A DNA stretch of 64,000 nt from Microplitis mediator (GCF_029852145.1 NC_079975.1:19969364-20033363); one strand, 5' to 3'; positions 13,412 through 27,987 are shown, counted from the stretch's first letter. The notes: generated by a model from the sequence alone, not told the origin. Numbers and translations are program-made.

Positions 13412-16400
13412 ATTTTCTAAGTATACAATTTGCAATTATTCTCGTTGTTTTATCAAAAATTTCGAATAAATTAAACAGTATTTCTTATAAAAAAAAAAAA
13501 AAAAATCAGTATTTCGCTACAAATTCTGCGAATTTCAGTCTGATAAATATCCCTATTGTAGAGTTATTTTAATGATTGATGCTCTTGCACGATTGTCATG
13601 ACCGTGTGTAGATAAGAGTAGACAAAAAATTTAGGATACGGGTACTGGAAAAAAAAACTCCAGACAATAACCTTGGCATTATTCAGCTGAAAAAACTAGA
13701 ACATGGAATATAATGAAATGAGTAAATCGTACGATAAAAACGCTGAAAATATTCCGTATACATCTACGATCAGACAATGAATGCTCTAATACTTCAGGTA
13801 TAAATATAGCCTTTTCATAAATATCTCATGTCATTTTCTTGATATCTTAAAATTTTTTTCATATTTCTATATTCTGCTAATACTAAAGTTCATCTAGATT
13901 TTTCTCTTCCTATTCACAATATTCTTTTATAATTCTCACCTTACATCGCCTTCTTTCCGCTCACCCCTGTTCGTTACTATTATTATCCATCGCAAAAAAA
14001 GACAGCCTCCATAAAAATAGTTATTCCATGCATACATATTTGTAGGTATTGTAACGAGAAAGAACAAGGACTTGTTACCGCATACCGGTTTACAAACCTT
14101 ACAATATTACGTCCTTAAAAGCTATTACACTACACTGCACTATACTATACTACACTAGGCCAGTTGATATTCACAAACGGGAAATTATGGTTTTTAAGTA
14201 AAAAATAATTTTACGCAACCAAAGGAAACGAGTAAAGTATAAAGAAGATTAAATATAAAGAAGAGACCCGTAAATAAAACGTGTGAACGAACTAACAATA
14301 AGTACTAAATCATATGCGATAATTTTTTTTACAACAGCTTGACTTGGGACACTGGTTTTTTGTTTATTTCGGCCGTTAAGAAATTTTTTACGGTCTAAAT
14401 TTTTTTTAAATTTCAATTTATGTTGACTTTTTCAAAAAACGGTACTTTTATCTAAAATAAAAATGGGTAAGATGAGCAGTCAAAATTTTTTACAAAAAAT
14501 TAGAGGGAAGGAAAATTAGTCGTGGGGTAATTTGGGCCATTTGAAAATTCCGAATGTAAAACTGACCAAGAATTTTTTGAATCTTTCTAATCACAAAACG
14601 GGAATTAGAATTTCTTATATCTATGAAATATATATACATTCATTTATATATATATAGTTAGGTATGCGATGTCAAGAAACTCTTAAATTTTTTTTAGACA
14701 AAACAAAAATTTCTAGCTCGCAGTTTATTAGTTTCTAAAAAAAAGTAAAATAGGAAACGGCAAAGTAAAATTTTTGAGGCATGACCACAAAAAAATTTTA
14801 AGTGGATGTAAAATAAAACTAATTGCCAGCAATTGACTATCGTTAAAGTACTCAGAAATTACTCGAATTCGTCATTTACAGTTTTTAGCTCAAATTCTAT
14901 GAATAATTTTGTTTCCACACCAAATGTCCCATGACCGTTGATTTAAAAAAATATCAAAATTTTAAATTACAAACTACAACTTCATTACAATCCGAGTTTG
15001 AATGTATCTCTAAAATTAAATTCGTCACTCCTTCAAAAATATTCAAAAAAATATTCCTGGCTCAAAAAATTTATTTATATCCATTCGCGCCGTAATTAAT
15101 TACCAAAAATTCTACACAATTATTTCTGTCATAAATAAAATTTTTTATATTCCTTTTTTTTAAATATGTCAAGTGAGATTAGATGTTATAAGGTCTGAAA
15201 AAACGTCATATGAAATTCAGATGGTTGGATTATTTTCAGCAAATCAAGAGAAATGTGACCCCATAGACTGAAAAATATATTACATCCTTCCCTATTTTGC
15301 TTGTATTATATTTTTTTTATTTTTCAACTTTATTATATTTATTATATTCACACTATACTAAAATATCCATTTATACGTTTTTACCCGGATTATGTTATAT
15401 TTTCATACTTTGTATAAATAGCAATATATTAAAATGACATAAATAATAAAAAAGTAAAAGTAGTTTATGGCTAAATCACTTTTGTCCAAGAATTCCGTCT
15501 TGAACACATACTCTGTGAACCCCTTGGCTCTTTACTCAGCCTTGATTCTATTTCGGAAGGAATTCTTTCATTCCCTCAATCCTCCTCACGTCGTCGTTTT
15601 CGTCGTCATCGTCGTCGAAATCGTCGACGTCGTTGTATACAACACTCGTGTTCCTCTGATAACATGTAAAAATGAATGTTCACTCACTTTTCTTAGGCGC
15701 GCGTACATATTTATACATATATACATATACATATACATATATAAAAAGTATAAAATGAAGGTGGAGTATAAAGACGAAAAATAATATAAAAAGTTGCTTA
15801 AAAGTTCTCTTTGAAGATCTCATAGAGGAAAAGACGATTTCGACATCAGTGTCATTTTATATCAAACGTTTTCCGTATGCCGCGTGCAATTTATTCAACT
15901 TTATGGGGTAAAAAAAATAAAATTACATCCTCCCTAAGTAATTTTGTTCATTATTCAACTTTTTATACTATTACAACTCGAAAATTTAACTCCCCCCTCT
16001 TTCAAAGCCAACGAATCGTTAAACGCCACATTCTAACCCTGAAGTTCGCGGTTCGAATCCAGTCCAGTGTAAAAATGAATTTTTTTTTTTTTTTATTTTA
16101 ATTAATGTATGCAGGAAAATAATTATTTCTATAATGAAGTATTCAAATTCCGATGAAACTCATGTGTGAACTCTGGTTTAAATTTATTCCTCGAATAACA
16201 TATGCCTGAAAAACAAAATACCGTAAAAAGTATAAAAAAAAATTTGTGAGCCGTTTGTAGTAAATATACGGATATTTAAGCCGGCAACCTTGAAGAAAGT
16301 AAATAACATTCCAGAGCGTTTGAATAATAAGAAGGAAGCGGGTTAGAGGTGGCGCTGAATTTGGAGCTCGACGTTGCGTGATCGACTTTGACGAGGGACT

Positions 16401-17780
16401 TTTGAAGGTTGTTGTATATAGGAACGTCTATAAAAGATCCACATACTCACACATGACCTACACACATGCCTGTATACATATATACTCATATATATTTAAT
16501 ATATGTACGCGTAATGTGTAAATCTGTATACGAGTGGCGGCTTCTGTGGATCCGTTACGAACCATAATAACAAAGAAAGCAGAGTAAGGAAGAATATAAA
16601 ACGATAAAGAAAAATATATAGGCCCACTAACAGAACAGCTGAAAGGCTCCAAATGAAGAACACCGCCAGTAGGGGTAATCCCCTCAAGGTCTTTCTTGTT
16701 TGGATCAACTCGGTGAGATCTTGGGCCTTATTAGGGAACTAGACTGCGTATTAACATAAATATATACAATAGCATTGTAAGGTGAGCAGTTGTACGGCTC
16801 AGACCTGAATCTTAATACAATTTCGCGTCACCAAATAATATCACAATTAAATAAATAAATAATTAAGATAACGAATAAATAAATTAAAACGTCATTTGAT
16901 TATATATATTTGGAGACACGTGTCGGGTATATTGTTATTATTATTATTATTTTGTATTTATTTATATATAAGAACGTCCTTCGTTAATTTAAATTCCCAT
17001 TCTCATTCGGCAATCACACATGTCGCGGCGAATCGTAAATGCCCGATAGCTAAGCAAAGTCTTGTACTTATACTTATTCTTGTAGTAGGAATTATGTGTT
17101 GTATATATAGATATATGTAATGTAATAAGAATGGGGCACAAACGCGCATTTATAAACGGGATGTGGGTCACCAGTGGCGATGAATAAAATAAAAAATATA
17201 TTAAGTTAAGATAGAAGAAGAAGATAGATGGTATGGGTTTATAAAGAGAACATAGAGAGTCGTTATTTTATTTTTTGGCTATATTTTTTTTTTCTTATTT
17301 ATTTACTTATTTATTCTTATTTTAAAAACCTTGAAGTTAAGATCTGTCTCACTTGGATTCATTGGGGAGAATGCCATTTTGCCAGCACGTGTTCGGCCTT
17401 TTTTAGTTTTATTTTTGTATCGTATTATTATGGGATATGCCGAGATCGTTATATATATAAGGAGTAGTAGTAGTAGTAGTAGTAGTAGTATGGAAGATGA
17501 AGAAGGGAGCAGTAGATTTTTTTAAAAATATACATTATACGTATCGAGCAAAAAGATCGCGAATTTCATAACAGAAGATGTTGATAATATAAATAATAAT
17601 ATATTATTTCAATTTTCTTTATTATTATTATTGATGATGATTTATTATTATTGTCTTGTCATTATGACAATCAATTTATTGAAAAATATTTATTTAAGAA
17701 AAAACAAAATATTGCATTCAAATGACATTTTATTTACTTTATAGATGAATCATTTAATAAATATGTCGTTATTTTCTTTT
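13412..17780. other. Intergenic; small simple repeats only
   Basis: No supported gene. The stretch holds short GTC/GAC trinucleotide runs near 15590-15640, an AGT trinucleotide run at about 17463-17490 and a tRNA-like fragment at 16003-16070. Confidence 0.55.
16003..16070 (+). pseudogene. tRNA-like fragment (B-box and T-arm remnant)
   Basis: GCGGTTCGAATCCAGTCC resembles a tRNA T-arm/B-box. Upstream sequence does not form convincing D and acceptor stems. A similar GATCGAATCCAGTC segment lies on the minus strand at 54538-54600, suggesting a dispersed tRNA-derived repeat. Confidence 0.35.
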
Positions 17781-17789
17781 TATGCAAAC

Positions 17790-18250
17790 TTTTGTCGTAC
17801 GATAACTTTGGAACAAATCGACTGATTTTGACGTTTTTGGCGGCAATCAAAAGGGTTCATCAATACATAGATCTGGATAGATTTTGGAGTCGATCTGTCG
17901 CGTAGTTTAAGAGTAATAAGAAAAATAAAAATAAAAAAAATTTTTTTTTTAGGTTTTTTTCATATAACTCATAAACTACCTGCCCGATTTGCCTCAAAAT
18001 GTATCAAGTTCTAAGTCTTGACGAGCCCTTGCGATTGCCGCCAAAAACGTCCAAATTGGTCGATTCGTTTCAAAGATACCGTAAGACAAAAATTAATTAT
18101 TTTTTTAGTTAATTGTATTTTTTTGTTGAACGACAAAATTCACATTTTTTGACTTCAATGAGACCAAAAATTTGCAAATAAAAACCTCCGAGCTCGAAAA
18201 CAGCTGGAAGTTTTGAGGTTGGCCTACAGAGTCAAAAGATTTCATTTGAA
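17790..18250. repeat. Diverged copy of the AACTTCCCGCT dispersed repeat
   Basis: It shares characteristic phrases with the better-preserved copy at 33150-33703: GGCGGCAATCAAAAGGGTTC, CATAAACTACCTGCCCGATT and GATTCGTTTCAAAGATACCG. Its right part shows a decayed end (CAGCTGGAAGTTTTGAGG). Confidence 0.6.
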
Positions 18251-21200
18251 TTCTACTCATAGATTTTGAGGTATTAAAATAACAGCGGCAAAAATTTGAA
18301 TTGTTTTTGAATTCGCCGCTAGGTGGCGAATCGCTAATTCTTGCTCGCTTCTAGATTTATATAAATGTATTAATAATAATAATTATTCTTTGAAGGTTCG
18401 AAAAATTTCTATTAGACTGAAAATAAGATAAACTCTGAGAATAGTTTTGTTGAGATAACATAAGAGTCAGCAAACGAATTTGTTGGACCGAAATGAAATA
18501 ACTTGAGCTACAGAACGTTTGTCAGAATTCGGGGTATTCTTCAACAAAGACTTTGAGCAATTTCGCGTGGTTTTAACTCGAGAATTAAGAAACAGACGAC
18601 GTACTATTTCGAGATACAGAACGTTATTCAGAATCAGTCATAAATAGGGCCAAGAAGTTTGCTCTCGTTGATTGCTAAAACAATGTTGAAATTTATATAT
18701 ATAAATATATTTTTAGCAATGAATATGAAGTAAATTTCACAGCTTTAGCCATATGATTCGTATTTCTTATTATATATTTTTTTCAGCCGCGGGAAATATT
18801 TGAATTTGGATTCAATTCAAACTTCAAAATTTCTTACCAGAAATTCAAATTTTGCAGTTTTTCTACAAAAGCGATTTTTTTTTTAATTAATGAAAAAAAA
18901 TCGTCTATCAAACAGAAATTAATTACTGAACATTTCTAACAACCATTGAAAAAAAATAAAATTAAGAAAAAGACCCTTGTTTATTTTCGCGTAATTTTAT
19001 CCTCTACGTTGAGTTATTTCGAGTGATTTTAGGAAAAAGTAATCGAAAAGTTGTTAGACGTATGCTTGGCAAACGACGACGAACGTCTTTGAGTAGTTTG
19101 TACTTGTGTACTGGTATTGTATACAACAAAATGTGTACATGTATAGTACCTTCGGATTCTCCAGGGTAGTATACGAACCCCTGCACACCAAAAAGGACCA
19201 ACACCGATCGTGGAATCTTATATAGACTCTAGAGGCTTGATAAATGCGAAGGTTGTGCTTACTGGATTTCTAATTTACCGGCTGTGATTTTTTTTTCTCA
19301 TTTTATAGTTTATTTATTTTTTATTTTCCTTACTCCCTGTTAGGAGTACCGTTGCTTCTTTGTGCTAAAGAAAAAAATAAATAAGTAAATAACATGAATG
19401 AAAATAATGAAAAAACGTAAAAATAAAATCCTGCCTCTGCGGATATGGTTTTTCTATGATTCATTGAGGTGCTTATCCAGATGTGAATTTCCCTCCTTCA
19501 TATGTGGATGTTATACATTTTACATTACACGATGCAAGATGAGAAATTGCCCACCTCCCTGTGTGTATCGGTGGTAATATTTTATTTTTATTATTCACAA
19601 ATTACTCATATTTATTTTTTTACTCTATTATTCATAAATTAAATATATTAATGAATCATTTTTCCGGAAAATTTGATTATCTATTTTTTTTCCTAAAAAC
19701 TGTTTACAGACGTCGGTACATTTATTAGGGTGGCAGGAAAATATTAACTAATTTTTTTTTTTTTTCGGTTTTGTAAGAAAATTTTTCAGGCTCGTGCATT
19801 TTAAGATTTTTTTTAAAAAATCGGCATTGAAAAATTATTGGAGTCGGTCAATAATTTCGGGAATATTTAAAAAATTGGAGAAAAAATTTTTTTTCAAGTC
19901 ATAAAAAATGTTATCGTATGGAAAATAAATAATCTCTTAAAATTTTACCTAAAAAATTGAATTTTCAAAGGTCGTGTGAGATCTGAGGGTCATTTTTAAA
20001 AAATTTCAAAATTTTGAAGCGATTTCTAAAAAATTTTCATTCGAAATTGAAAAAAAAAAATTACTCATTTTTTTAAGCCGTCCTGATATATATTGATATA
20101 AATATATATTATTTGTTAGTTAATTAAAAAATAAATGAAAGAATACAAGCGAAAAAAAAAAAAAAATAAAATAATAAAAGACCAAGTGGCTGAATTTCAA
20201 TCGGCAATAAATATCAAGATGTCTTTCTTTGTTCCGAAGGTAGGCCATAAATTTTTTCGTAGTAATTGAAAGAAAAAAAAAATTTGGATCGTTTGAGGAA
20301 GTAACATTGGGCGAGAAATTTCTCCGAAACATCGCCCTTTCCCTTTTCATTTTAATCCAAAAAATACGAAGAATATAAGAGGATATGAAGGGGGTGGGAA
20401 GGGGCGGATAGTGAAAAAAAAAAGGTAGAAATAAAATAAAATAAAATAAAAGGGTGAAGTTTCCGATGGCGTTATTACCCTTTGTCCCAGACAGACCGCC
20501 TTCTTCTTCTACTTCTTGGGCGATAGAGAACATTATACACTCTTCCTATCTGTTGTATATATATCCATTCATCGTTCTTCATGCGAAACTCACGTATATT
20601 CTCGAGCCACTCGGAAATCTCAGTGATTTAGCCACACAATTCGTTTTTATGGCTTTCCTTTCTCTCGCTCTTTCCTACTCCAATTCTCTGTTACTTTTTT
20701 TCGGCCGTACCAAAAATCCTCTCATTCGATTTTTCCCTCCGCGGCCTTTTTTTTTTTTCTGTACCTCCTCTGTATCTTTGATTGTGTCTTTGTCGATGCC
20801 AGTATGGGGTACAATGAGTATGGGATATATATAAAGATATATATTTGACGGTGTATGCGATGTACAATATAATATATAGTTTAGCAGAGTACTGCAGAGT
20901 ATAAGGAGGAATAAAAGGGCTCGGCGTATTGCTTTTCGGCATAGGGATTTCGTGTGGCGTGCGGAAACACGCGTCACTTACCGTCCAATTGTCCGTAGTC
21001 ACGAATTATTGCCCAAAATTATATGTATCGTGTGCTGCTCATCGTGTGCACAATTCTGTCCGCGCTATTTTTATTAACTACCAACTAACATCCGCGATTA
21101 AATTCGACTTTTCCACTCATTTCCTCTTCCCTTCTTTTAAATAAATTTTTATTTTATTACCTATCAATTTCGTAAATTGCTATTGCTACAAATAATATGT

Positions 21201-22669
21201 TACCTAATATAGTATATTGCTTGTTTTCATTTTTATTGAACAAAGAAATCACGAATTATTTTTTTGAGAACTAAAAATTTATTTTTCTAATGAGAAAAAT
21301 ATTTTTTATATGGAAAATGCTTTTTTTTAAGTTAAGAGATAGTGAATAAAATATTTTTTTTGTTAGTTGGTTCAGTTCCGCCAGGTGGCGACGCGGATTT
21401 TTTTTCTCGATAGTGCAAACTTGTGGCTAATCGAATTACTTGCAATTATTTTTTATTCTACAGTAGAAAATTATATACTATGGCTAACAATTGTGTACAA
21501 TATTTTCTAGAAGCCGGGACCCGTTCAAAATAAAATTTTTCACACTAAGAAATTGGTCAATTGCCAGGAAATTCTCAAAAAAAATTTATAGGCTGTTTTA
21601 TGGTGAGTAAAAAATTATTTGTCCCTAGATCTTGTAAATGAGTGAAAAAATTTATAAATCCATAAGTGTACACCTCAGTCGTTCATATAATTGACAAAAT
21701 ATAGTGAAAATTTAGATTCAAAATTAGGTCGAAAAATTTTGACGGCTAGTAATTTTTCAAAGCCATCAATTTTTATGGTGGCATCGGTAGTTTTTAATAG
21801 AGGAAACAAAATATAAAGAGAAAATCCAACAAATAGACAAAAGTTGAATTCGTTAAAAATTTATGAAAATTCATTTTTTTTAAGCGGGAAAAATTTTTTG
21901 AATGACTTTCACTAGGATCTTTTTTCAAGGATCGAAAGTTACTAGAAATGAATTCGCTCAATGAAAACTTTCATTAATAGTTTCATCTTTGCTACATTTT
22001 TGCAAAACAAAGACATGAAATAAAAAATAGCGGGATCGAATTATGTAACAAAGAAAACGACTAGCAGCTGCTCTACGTCTTGCTCGCTCGTGCGTACATG
22101 AATTTCATCGCGTATCTCAGAAGGTATTAAGCTTGTAGGTAGCGGTTCCCTTTTTTTCTTTTCTCTATTTATTTTTTTTCTTTTTATTCTTTACTTTATC
22201 CCGTCCCCTAGTCTGCGACGTAGAGCATACAGGACGAGTACTCTGTCTCGTGCCCTCTTGTATCTTATTCTCCATTTATCGTCTACCTTTTAAAGACGAC
22301 ACGAGCTCCAAGATCTCTCTGTATGGAGCTGAACTCGGTGGTCCCGTGGCTCTGTCACCTTTATGGAAAAAAGATGCTCCGAACACGCGTGCAACACATA
22401 CCTGTATCTTTATCCTTATACATATATATCTACACATATCTATGTACATAAATATGTGAAAATGTGTCCTATAGTGCGTACAGCGAGGGTTGTAACGAAA
22501 CAGAAAGTCCTCGATCGATTTCATCTCTCAGTATATCAAACAAAGAAGATGCGCACACGTATTTTGCGCGCTTATGTTCATTAATTAAAAAATATTTTTC
22601 AAATTTTGTCTCATTTCATACCCCATTTTTTACTTCTCGCTGACACAATTGATAATTTTTAAAAAAAGT
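18251..22669. other. Intergenic; no supported gene
   Basis: AT-rich sequence with poly-T runs and an AAAAT run near 20430-20452. Open frames at 20120-21144 on both strands overlap each other and have no recognisable domain. Confidence 0.5.
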
Positions 22670-22814
22670 GAAGCTATTGGTTTCGTCCGATTTTCAAAAT
22701 TCGAATTTCTAACAGATCTTGACGTTTCGACGTTCTAGGGAACTATTCTGACTACTTTCAAGATGATGTCTGAGTGTATGTATGTACTCAAGGAGCTCGA
22801 AAACAGCGGGAAGC
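22670..22814. repeat. Internally deleted copy of the AACTTCCCGCT repeat
   Basis: The left part matches the 5' part of the family (ATTGGTTTCGTCCGATTTTC, then GATGATGTCTGAGTGTATG with a short TATG run). It then jumps to the 3' end AGCTCGAAAACAGCGGGAAG. Confidence 0.6.
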
Positions 22815-23279
22815 AAACACAAATAACATACAATCAGGAATCATAAATATATCAAACCCTTAACTTGCCGAAATAAAAATAAATGATTTAAAGTGACTAT
22901 TGCAAGTGTCCAATACCATAAATCTAATCGTCCAACAAAATCTCCGGCTCTATTCACGATTTATTCACACACATTGCCAACTCGTGATTACCTATCTGAG
23001 CGTCTGATCACCCGGATTACTACTATCAGCAGTGAACGATCAATAAAAGTCGAAAAAATAAGTAAATCTTTGATCGCGATGACTCGGAGCGTTGTTGTTA
23101 TCGGACATACGAGAAGGATCTTCCGGAACAGCTGATAACCTTCCATTCCATTGATGATTAGCCATAAACTATGCATTAGTATAAAGCATACCTCGCGATA
23201 TTTCGCAAGACTGTTGAGCAATAATTGTTAAAATCAATTAATCAGAAAATAAGCGAATAGTCGATAATAAATACGCGAC

Positions 23280-23600
23280 ATGAACGATTACTGGGTGAGC
23301 AGTGTAGACATAAATCCGTGGGTTTTCGCCTTGTTTGTCTCATTACACACGCAATGCACGTCGTTGGGTGTTAACTGTACGTAACCCCAGCTCGGATGTA
23401 ACCAACGCAACACGGTCATTAGGCGGCCGGTGATTACAGGGACTGTTGGGTAACGGAAAATCTTTATTGGATCGTTGAATTACAGCTCGCAACATCCAGT
23501 TTAGGTTAAGTTGCCCTGTTGGGCTTTGTCTCCTGCAGGGAATAATGCCCAAGTTATTGCTAAGGGTTCAATCGAATCCCATTGAAAATTTACTCTTCCG
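23280..23600. other. GC-richer island, nature unknown
   Basis: About 300 bp with visibly higher GC than its surroundings, for example CGGTCATTAGGCGGCCGGTG. The minus strand has a 69-codon open frame at 23343-23552 with normal-complexity residues, but no signal peptide or domain I can name. It may be a short exon, a non-coding RNA or a regulatory island; the sequence alone does not decide. Confidence 0.3.
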
Positions 23601-24040
23601 ACCTATACTTTCTCTTTGTCTGGTTACGATATTTTTTAATGTCTTTATTTTCGGTTAAAATTCTTCATATATAATGCGATCAAAGAGTTTACACACCCGT
23701 TGTGCCATGTCGGCTGTGTGAATTAAATTGAGCAATTTATATATTTGTGTGGGTGAGTTGGCTCACCCTAGCCTAGCCATTCATACGTTTATGTATCACC
23801 TGCAGGATTTTTTAAAAGACTGAGACTACTTCTACACCTACTACGGCATCACATGGTCACGTGGCGAGGGTGTGCCAAACAAATCCCTTTTTGAAACTAA
23901 ATGCTTCTTGATTATTATAGACGTTAAGTCGCGGAATAATCACGCTTCTATTGTTACACTTATATAGTAAAAGGTGAGGCGAAATGGAACACTGTATCAA
24001 TTTTAAAGCGAAGCCTTAAATATATGAATTTTGTTCAAGA

Positions 24041-24900
24041 GCCGAAGGTGAATGCTACCAATAGATGATAATATGCCAATATTGAAGTTCGTTTGACGTC
24101 AAAACTTCTTCCATGTATTTTAAATATTAATATTAGATGACAAGTGCAAAGTTTGTCGTACTAGCCGAAGGCTAATGCTACCAAGCTATGAGTTGAACTG
24201 TTCTACGTTTTTTAAAAAATATTTCTTTGTTATTATTCGAGTCTACTTGGACTCAAATGCCATTTATGAATCGTGGAAATCTTTCTATGGCATAGCTTGT
24301 GTCAAGTTTATCGCACGAGCCGAAGGTGACTGCTACCAATAGATGATAATATGCCAATATTGAAGTTCGTTTGACGTCAAAACTTCTTCCATGTATTTTG
24401 AAAATTAATATTAGATGACAAGTGCGAAGTTTGTCGCACTAGCCGAAGACTAATGCTACCAAGCTATAAGTTGACCTGTTCTACGCTTTTTAAAAAATAT
24501 TTCTTTGTTATTATTCGAGTCCATTTGGCCTCAAATGCCATTTATGAATCGTAAAAATCTTTCTATGACATAGCTTGTGTCAAGTTTGTCGCACGAGCCG
24601 AAGGTGACTGCTACTAATAGATGATAATATGCCATTATTGAAGTTCGTTTGACGTCAATTGTTCTTCCATGTATTTTAAAAATTAATATTAGATGGTAAG
24701 TGCGAAGTTTGTCGCACTAGCCGAAGGTGAATGCTACCAACGTACAGATTATATAGTTTATTAATTATAAAAATGCTTTTTCATGATTGTTCACATTCAT
24801 CAAATCGAAAGATGTGATTTCATATTAATAAAAATAGATGTCAAATTCGAATCACGAAGTTTTGCCCATAAGCCAAAGGCAAATGCTGCTAATATCCAAA
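24041..24900. repeat. 278-bp tandem satellite, about 2.5 copies plus degenerate edge
   Basis: GCCGAAGGTG(A)(A/C)TGCTACCAAT recurs at 24041, 24319 and 24597, exactly 278 bp apart. Long intervening stretches are nearly identical (for example GTTTGACGTCAAAACTTCTT). A half-unit variant (CTAGCCGAAGGCTAATGCTA) divides each unit. A more decayed copy (AAGCCAAAGGCAAATGCTGC) lies near 24870. Confidence 0.9.
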
Positions 24901-26915
24901 GTTTGCCGTTCAATCCTCGTAAAAAAAAATTTTTCCCATAAAAATTAATTTTCCATTTTTTTATCACTCGACCATCGTAAACTCACTTATTTCATAGACA
25001 GTAATAAATTTTTTTTTCAATAATTGAAATTCTCTTAATGTAATTTTGTACCAAATTGAATAGTTTCTATAAAGAGTACGTGTAGTAACAATGAATGTAT
25101 TGTGAAATAGGAATATATATTGAGACTAGAAAGCCACGTGGGTTATTAGAGAGCAGGTGGAAGCTACACCATTTCCTAAATGGCAGAAACGATAGAGGAA
25201 GCCGCGTCCCATCCGGCGTCTGCGGCTTCATAAATTTTCTTACTGCGTTCTACGTATTAAACCCTAACCCCTACTTGTATTATTGGGCCGTTGTAGCTGC
25301 TCTGCTGTTACTACCATACTACTACTGTATATATACATATATAAATATATATATACATAGTAGTTACGTTACAATTTCACGATGGTGTCGCCGCTTACGC
25401 TCGGCTACTATTCAGCAATGTCGCTCTGTTCTTGGTCTGGTCTTTCTACTCGTAAAGACTCAGACGTTTGCGTGAACAAAACGCAATCTCCATCACTTGG
25501 GTGGTCGTAAGATGCGTAAGGGTGATAATGTTTGTAAGATTAACACCGTGATTTTTTATTTAACGCTATTTAGAACAAAGTGAATTTTATCGCAAATTAT
25601 TATAAAATTAGCAGAAAATAAAATTATCCGTCCGCTAATTTTATTGACACAATTTATAAACTGATAAATAGTAAAACTCTTTACTTTAATGTCAGAAAAA
25701 AATTTTGTTTTACGAGAGGATTATTATTTTTTTTTTAAATTCGTACAGTGGATTTTGTTTCTCTGATGTGGCTTCGTGGTTTACGTTGACCTTGACAGGT
25801 TTCTCCATGACAATACAATATTTCAATATAGTTATGAATTTGCAGATTTTTTTTTTCGTTTAGTTCATCAATCAGCCGATAAAAAAACCAATAGCTTTGT
25901 GAATAATTGACTGATCATATCACCGAAATTTACATGACATTCAAATTTTATTTTTATTACTTCACTAATTGGTTTCGAGTAACTTGAGATTACATTCAAA
26001 ATTTTTTTTTAGGAAAAAAAAAATTTCGGGTATAAAAAAAATTTTAAATCTCAGCTTAGTCTGATTATTTTCGCGCAAATATTTTTTTATACTTCAATTT
26101 TAAAAATTCAAGTGTAGCATAAAAATTTCCTACACGTCTTATATCGACTCACATTTTCTGATTTTTTTTTTTATTTATTCAAATAAAATGGCTTTAAAAT
26201 CTTTAGTATTCGTCATCAGTATCAGTAATTTATCTAGCGTCTGACCATAGTAAAACCTCAAGGCGTTAACCCTCATCTCAGTTCCAGCTCTACATATATA
26301 TACATATATATAGTAAAAGATATCAGAAATACGGTCGACATAATCGATCTCCGTTAACCCGATAACCGCGTGAACGTTTTCTCACATTCGTTTGTGTCGT
26401 GTCTAAACTAAGCGTAAAAAAATCCCATGAAATCTGCATGCAAATGGATCACTCGTCGCTGACGACTACGTCGACGGATTTAAAATCTAGGGTGACGAGG
26501 TAGCCGGATTTCCAGACGGCTGATTTTTTTTTGTGTCATTATTGAGGATAAAAAAAGGCACAGGAAAATCTCAAGGTCGTTCTCGGAAGAAAATAAAAAA
26601 ATATATAATACCTTCAGTACCTATATCTACATACAATGTCGATTAGTCTTAACTAAGATAAACTTGTTGAATAGCATGTATACATTTGTTATTCACCTTT
26701 TATACTTTTCTTGTTTTCGAGTACAAAAAAAGTGGCCTTTAGTCCGTGGTGATGATTGACATACAGCTTTTACTAGTTTTCTGTCAATGAATTTATTCTT
26801 TTTGTTAAAGATACCGGGGCATGATGGAACAATTAATTACTAAACAACTCATTAATAAAATTTCTGTAATTCAAAACTGACTGCGGTTAAAATTTTTTAT
26901 TTTATTTCTTGTAAT
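24901..26915. other. Intergenic; no supported gene
   Basis: No gene signal. It contains short TA tracts near 25328-25360 and 26293-26310, and a slightly GC-richer patch at 26330-26520. Confidence 0.5.
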
Positions 26916-27160
26916 TTTCAAAGTGTCCCGTTCTACCCCAAGCATTTGGCAGTCCTTTGAAATTTACAGTAACCGCAAAATAAATAAAAAATTTTTCATA
27001 AAAGTTTTTTTTCCACAAAATTTTTAAGGTGTCCCATTTTACCCCAAGTACTGAGCAATTCTTTAAAATTTACAGTAACCGCAAAATAAATAAGAAATTT
27101 TGATAGAAGTTTTTTTTTCACAAAATTTTTGAGGTGTCCCATTTTACCCCGACCTCTTAT
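26916..27160. repeat. Tandem repeat, unit about 106 bp
   Basis: GTGTCCC(G/A)TT(C/T)TACCCCAAG recurs three times at about 106-bp spacing. ATTTACAGTAACCGCAAAAT lies between the copies. The motif resembles the GGGGCAAAATGGGAT ends of the elements at 5305 and 53095. Confidence 0.75.
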
Positions 27161-27894
27161 TAATTTTTTTTATCGAAGCAACTGCTTACTGCTGGGTAAT
27201 AATTACTATTTGAAATGTGTACTGTACTACGACATGGTTCTTGTTTTTCGAGACGCCGAATACGAACGATGACGGGATATAAAGTGAAGAGCCCTCGAAC
27301 ATCCACCACCCCACTCATTACTTTGGCATTAACGTAGACTGGGGAATAAATTTTTTTTCTTTCCGTTCCCTGAGCTCATCCAGGAACAACGAGAGACCGC
27401 CTGTAGAGAGAATTTCGGCCTCTTCAGGCTTATATACCTCTTTCTCATTTATTTTTCTTGCTCGCTTCAGCACATTGTGTGCTGTCGTGAATGTAGTCGA
27501 GTCTATTCTCGAAACGATTCTCGATACTGTATATATCCTGCAGAGAACTGAATTTCATCCGGATTTCCCGATAATGAGTATATCTACGTGACAATTCGCC
27601 AACAGACGTTGAATACGGATCAACAAATCACTGTGCTATCAATTTTCGGTCTCGTATTTTCATCAATGTGGATTACGGCTATAAGTTGACTCTTTAAATT
27701 ATTTATTTTCTTAAATTGATATTTTCAAATTTATCAATTTTCAAATTTAAGTATTTTAAATTCAAACGCATTTTTTAAATTTCAAATTTAAATTTATCTA
27801 AGGCCCTGGGCAGAAAATTATTAAAACCAAAAATTTCAAATCAAATTTTTTTTATTTTCAAAAAAACTCCAACAAAAAAAAACTAGTCCACTCA

Positions 27895-27987
27895 GAAAAA
27901 AATTTTTCTTGAGCTCAGAAATTTATTTTTTTTCAATTCATAATGAAAAATTTTTCTTGCGCCAAAAATTCCTTTTTTTTCTGTGTA
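27895..27987. mobile_element. Short MITE copy, CACAGAAAAAA family
   Basis: CTCAGAAAAAAATTTTTCTT at the left and CCTTTTTTTCTGTGTA at the right. The inside matches a shortened version of 1839-2085. Confidence 0.65.

Noticed and set aside
20120..21144. Overlapping open frames of 100-137 codons on both strands
   Set aside because: Hydrophobic low-complexity translations of poly-T and TA-rich DNA; no splice-consistent extension or domain found.
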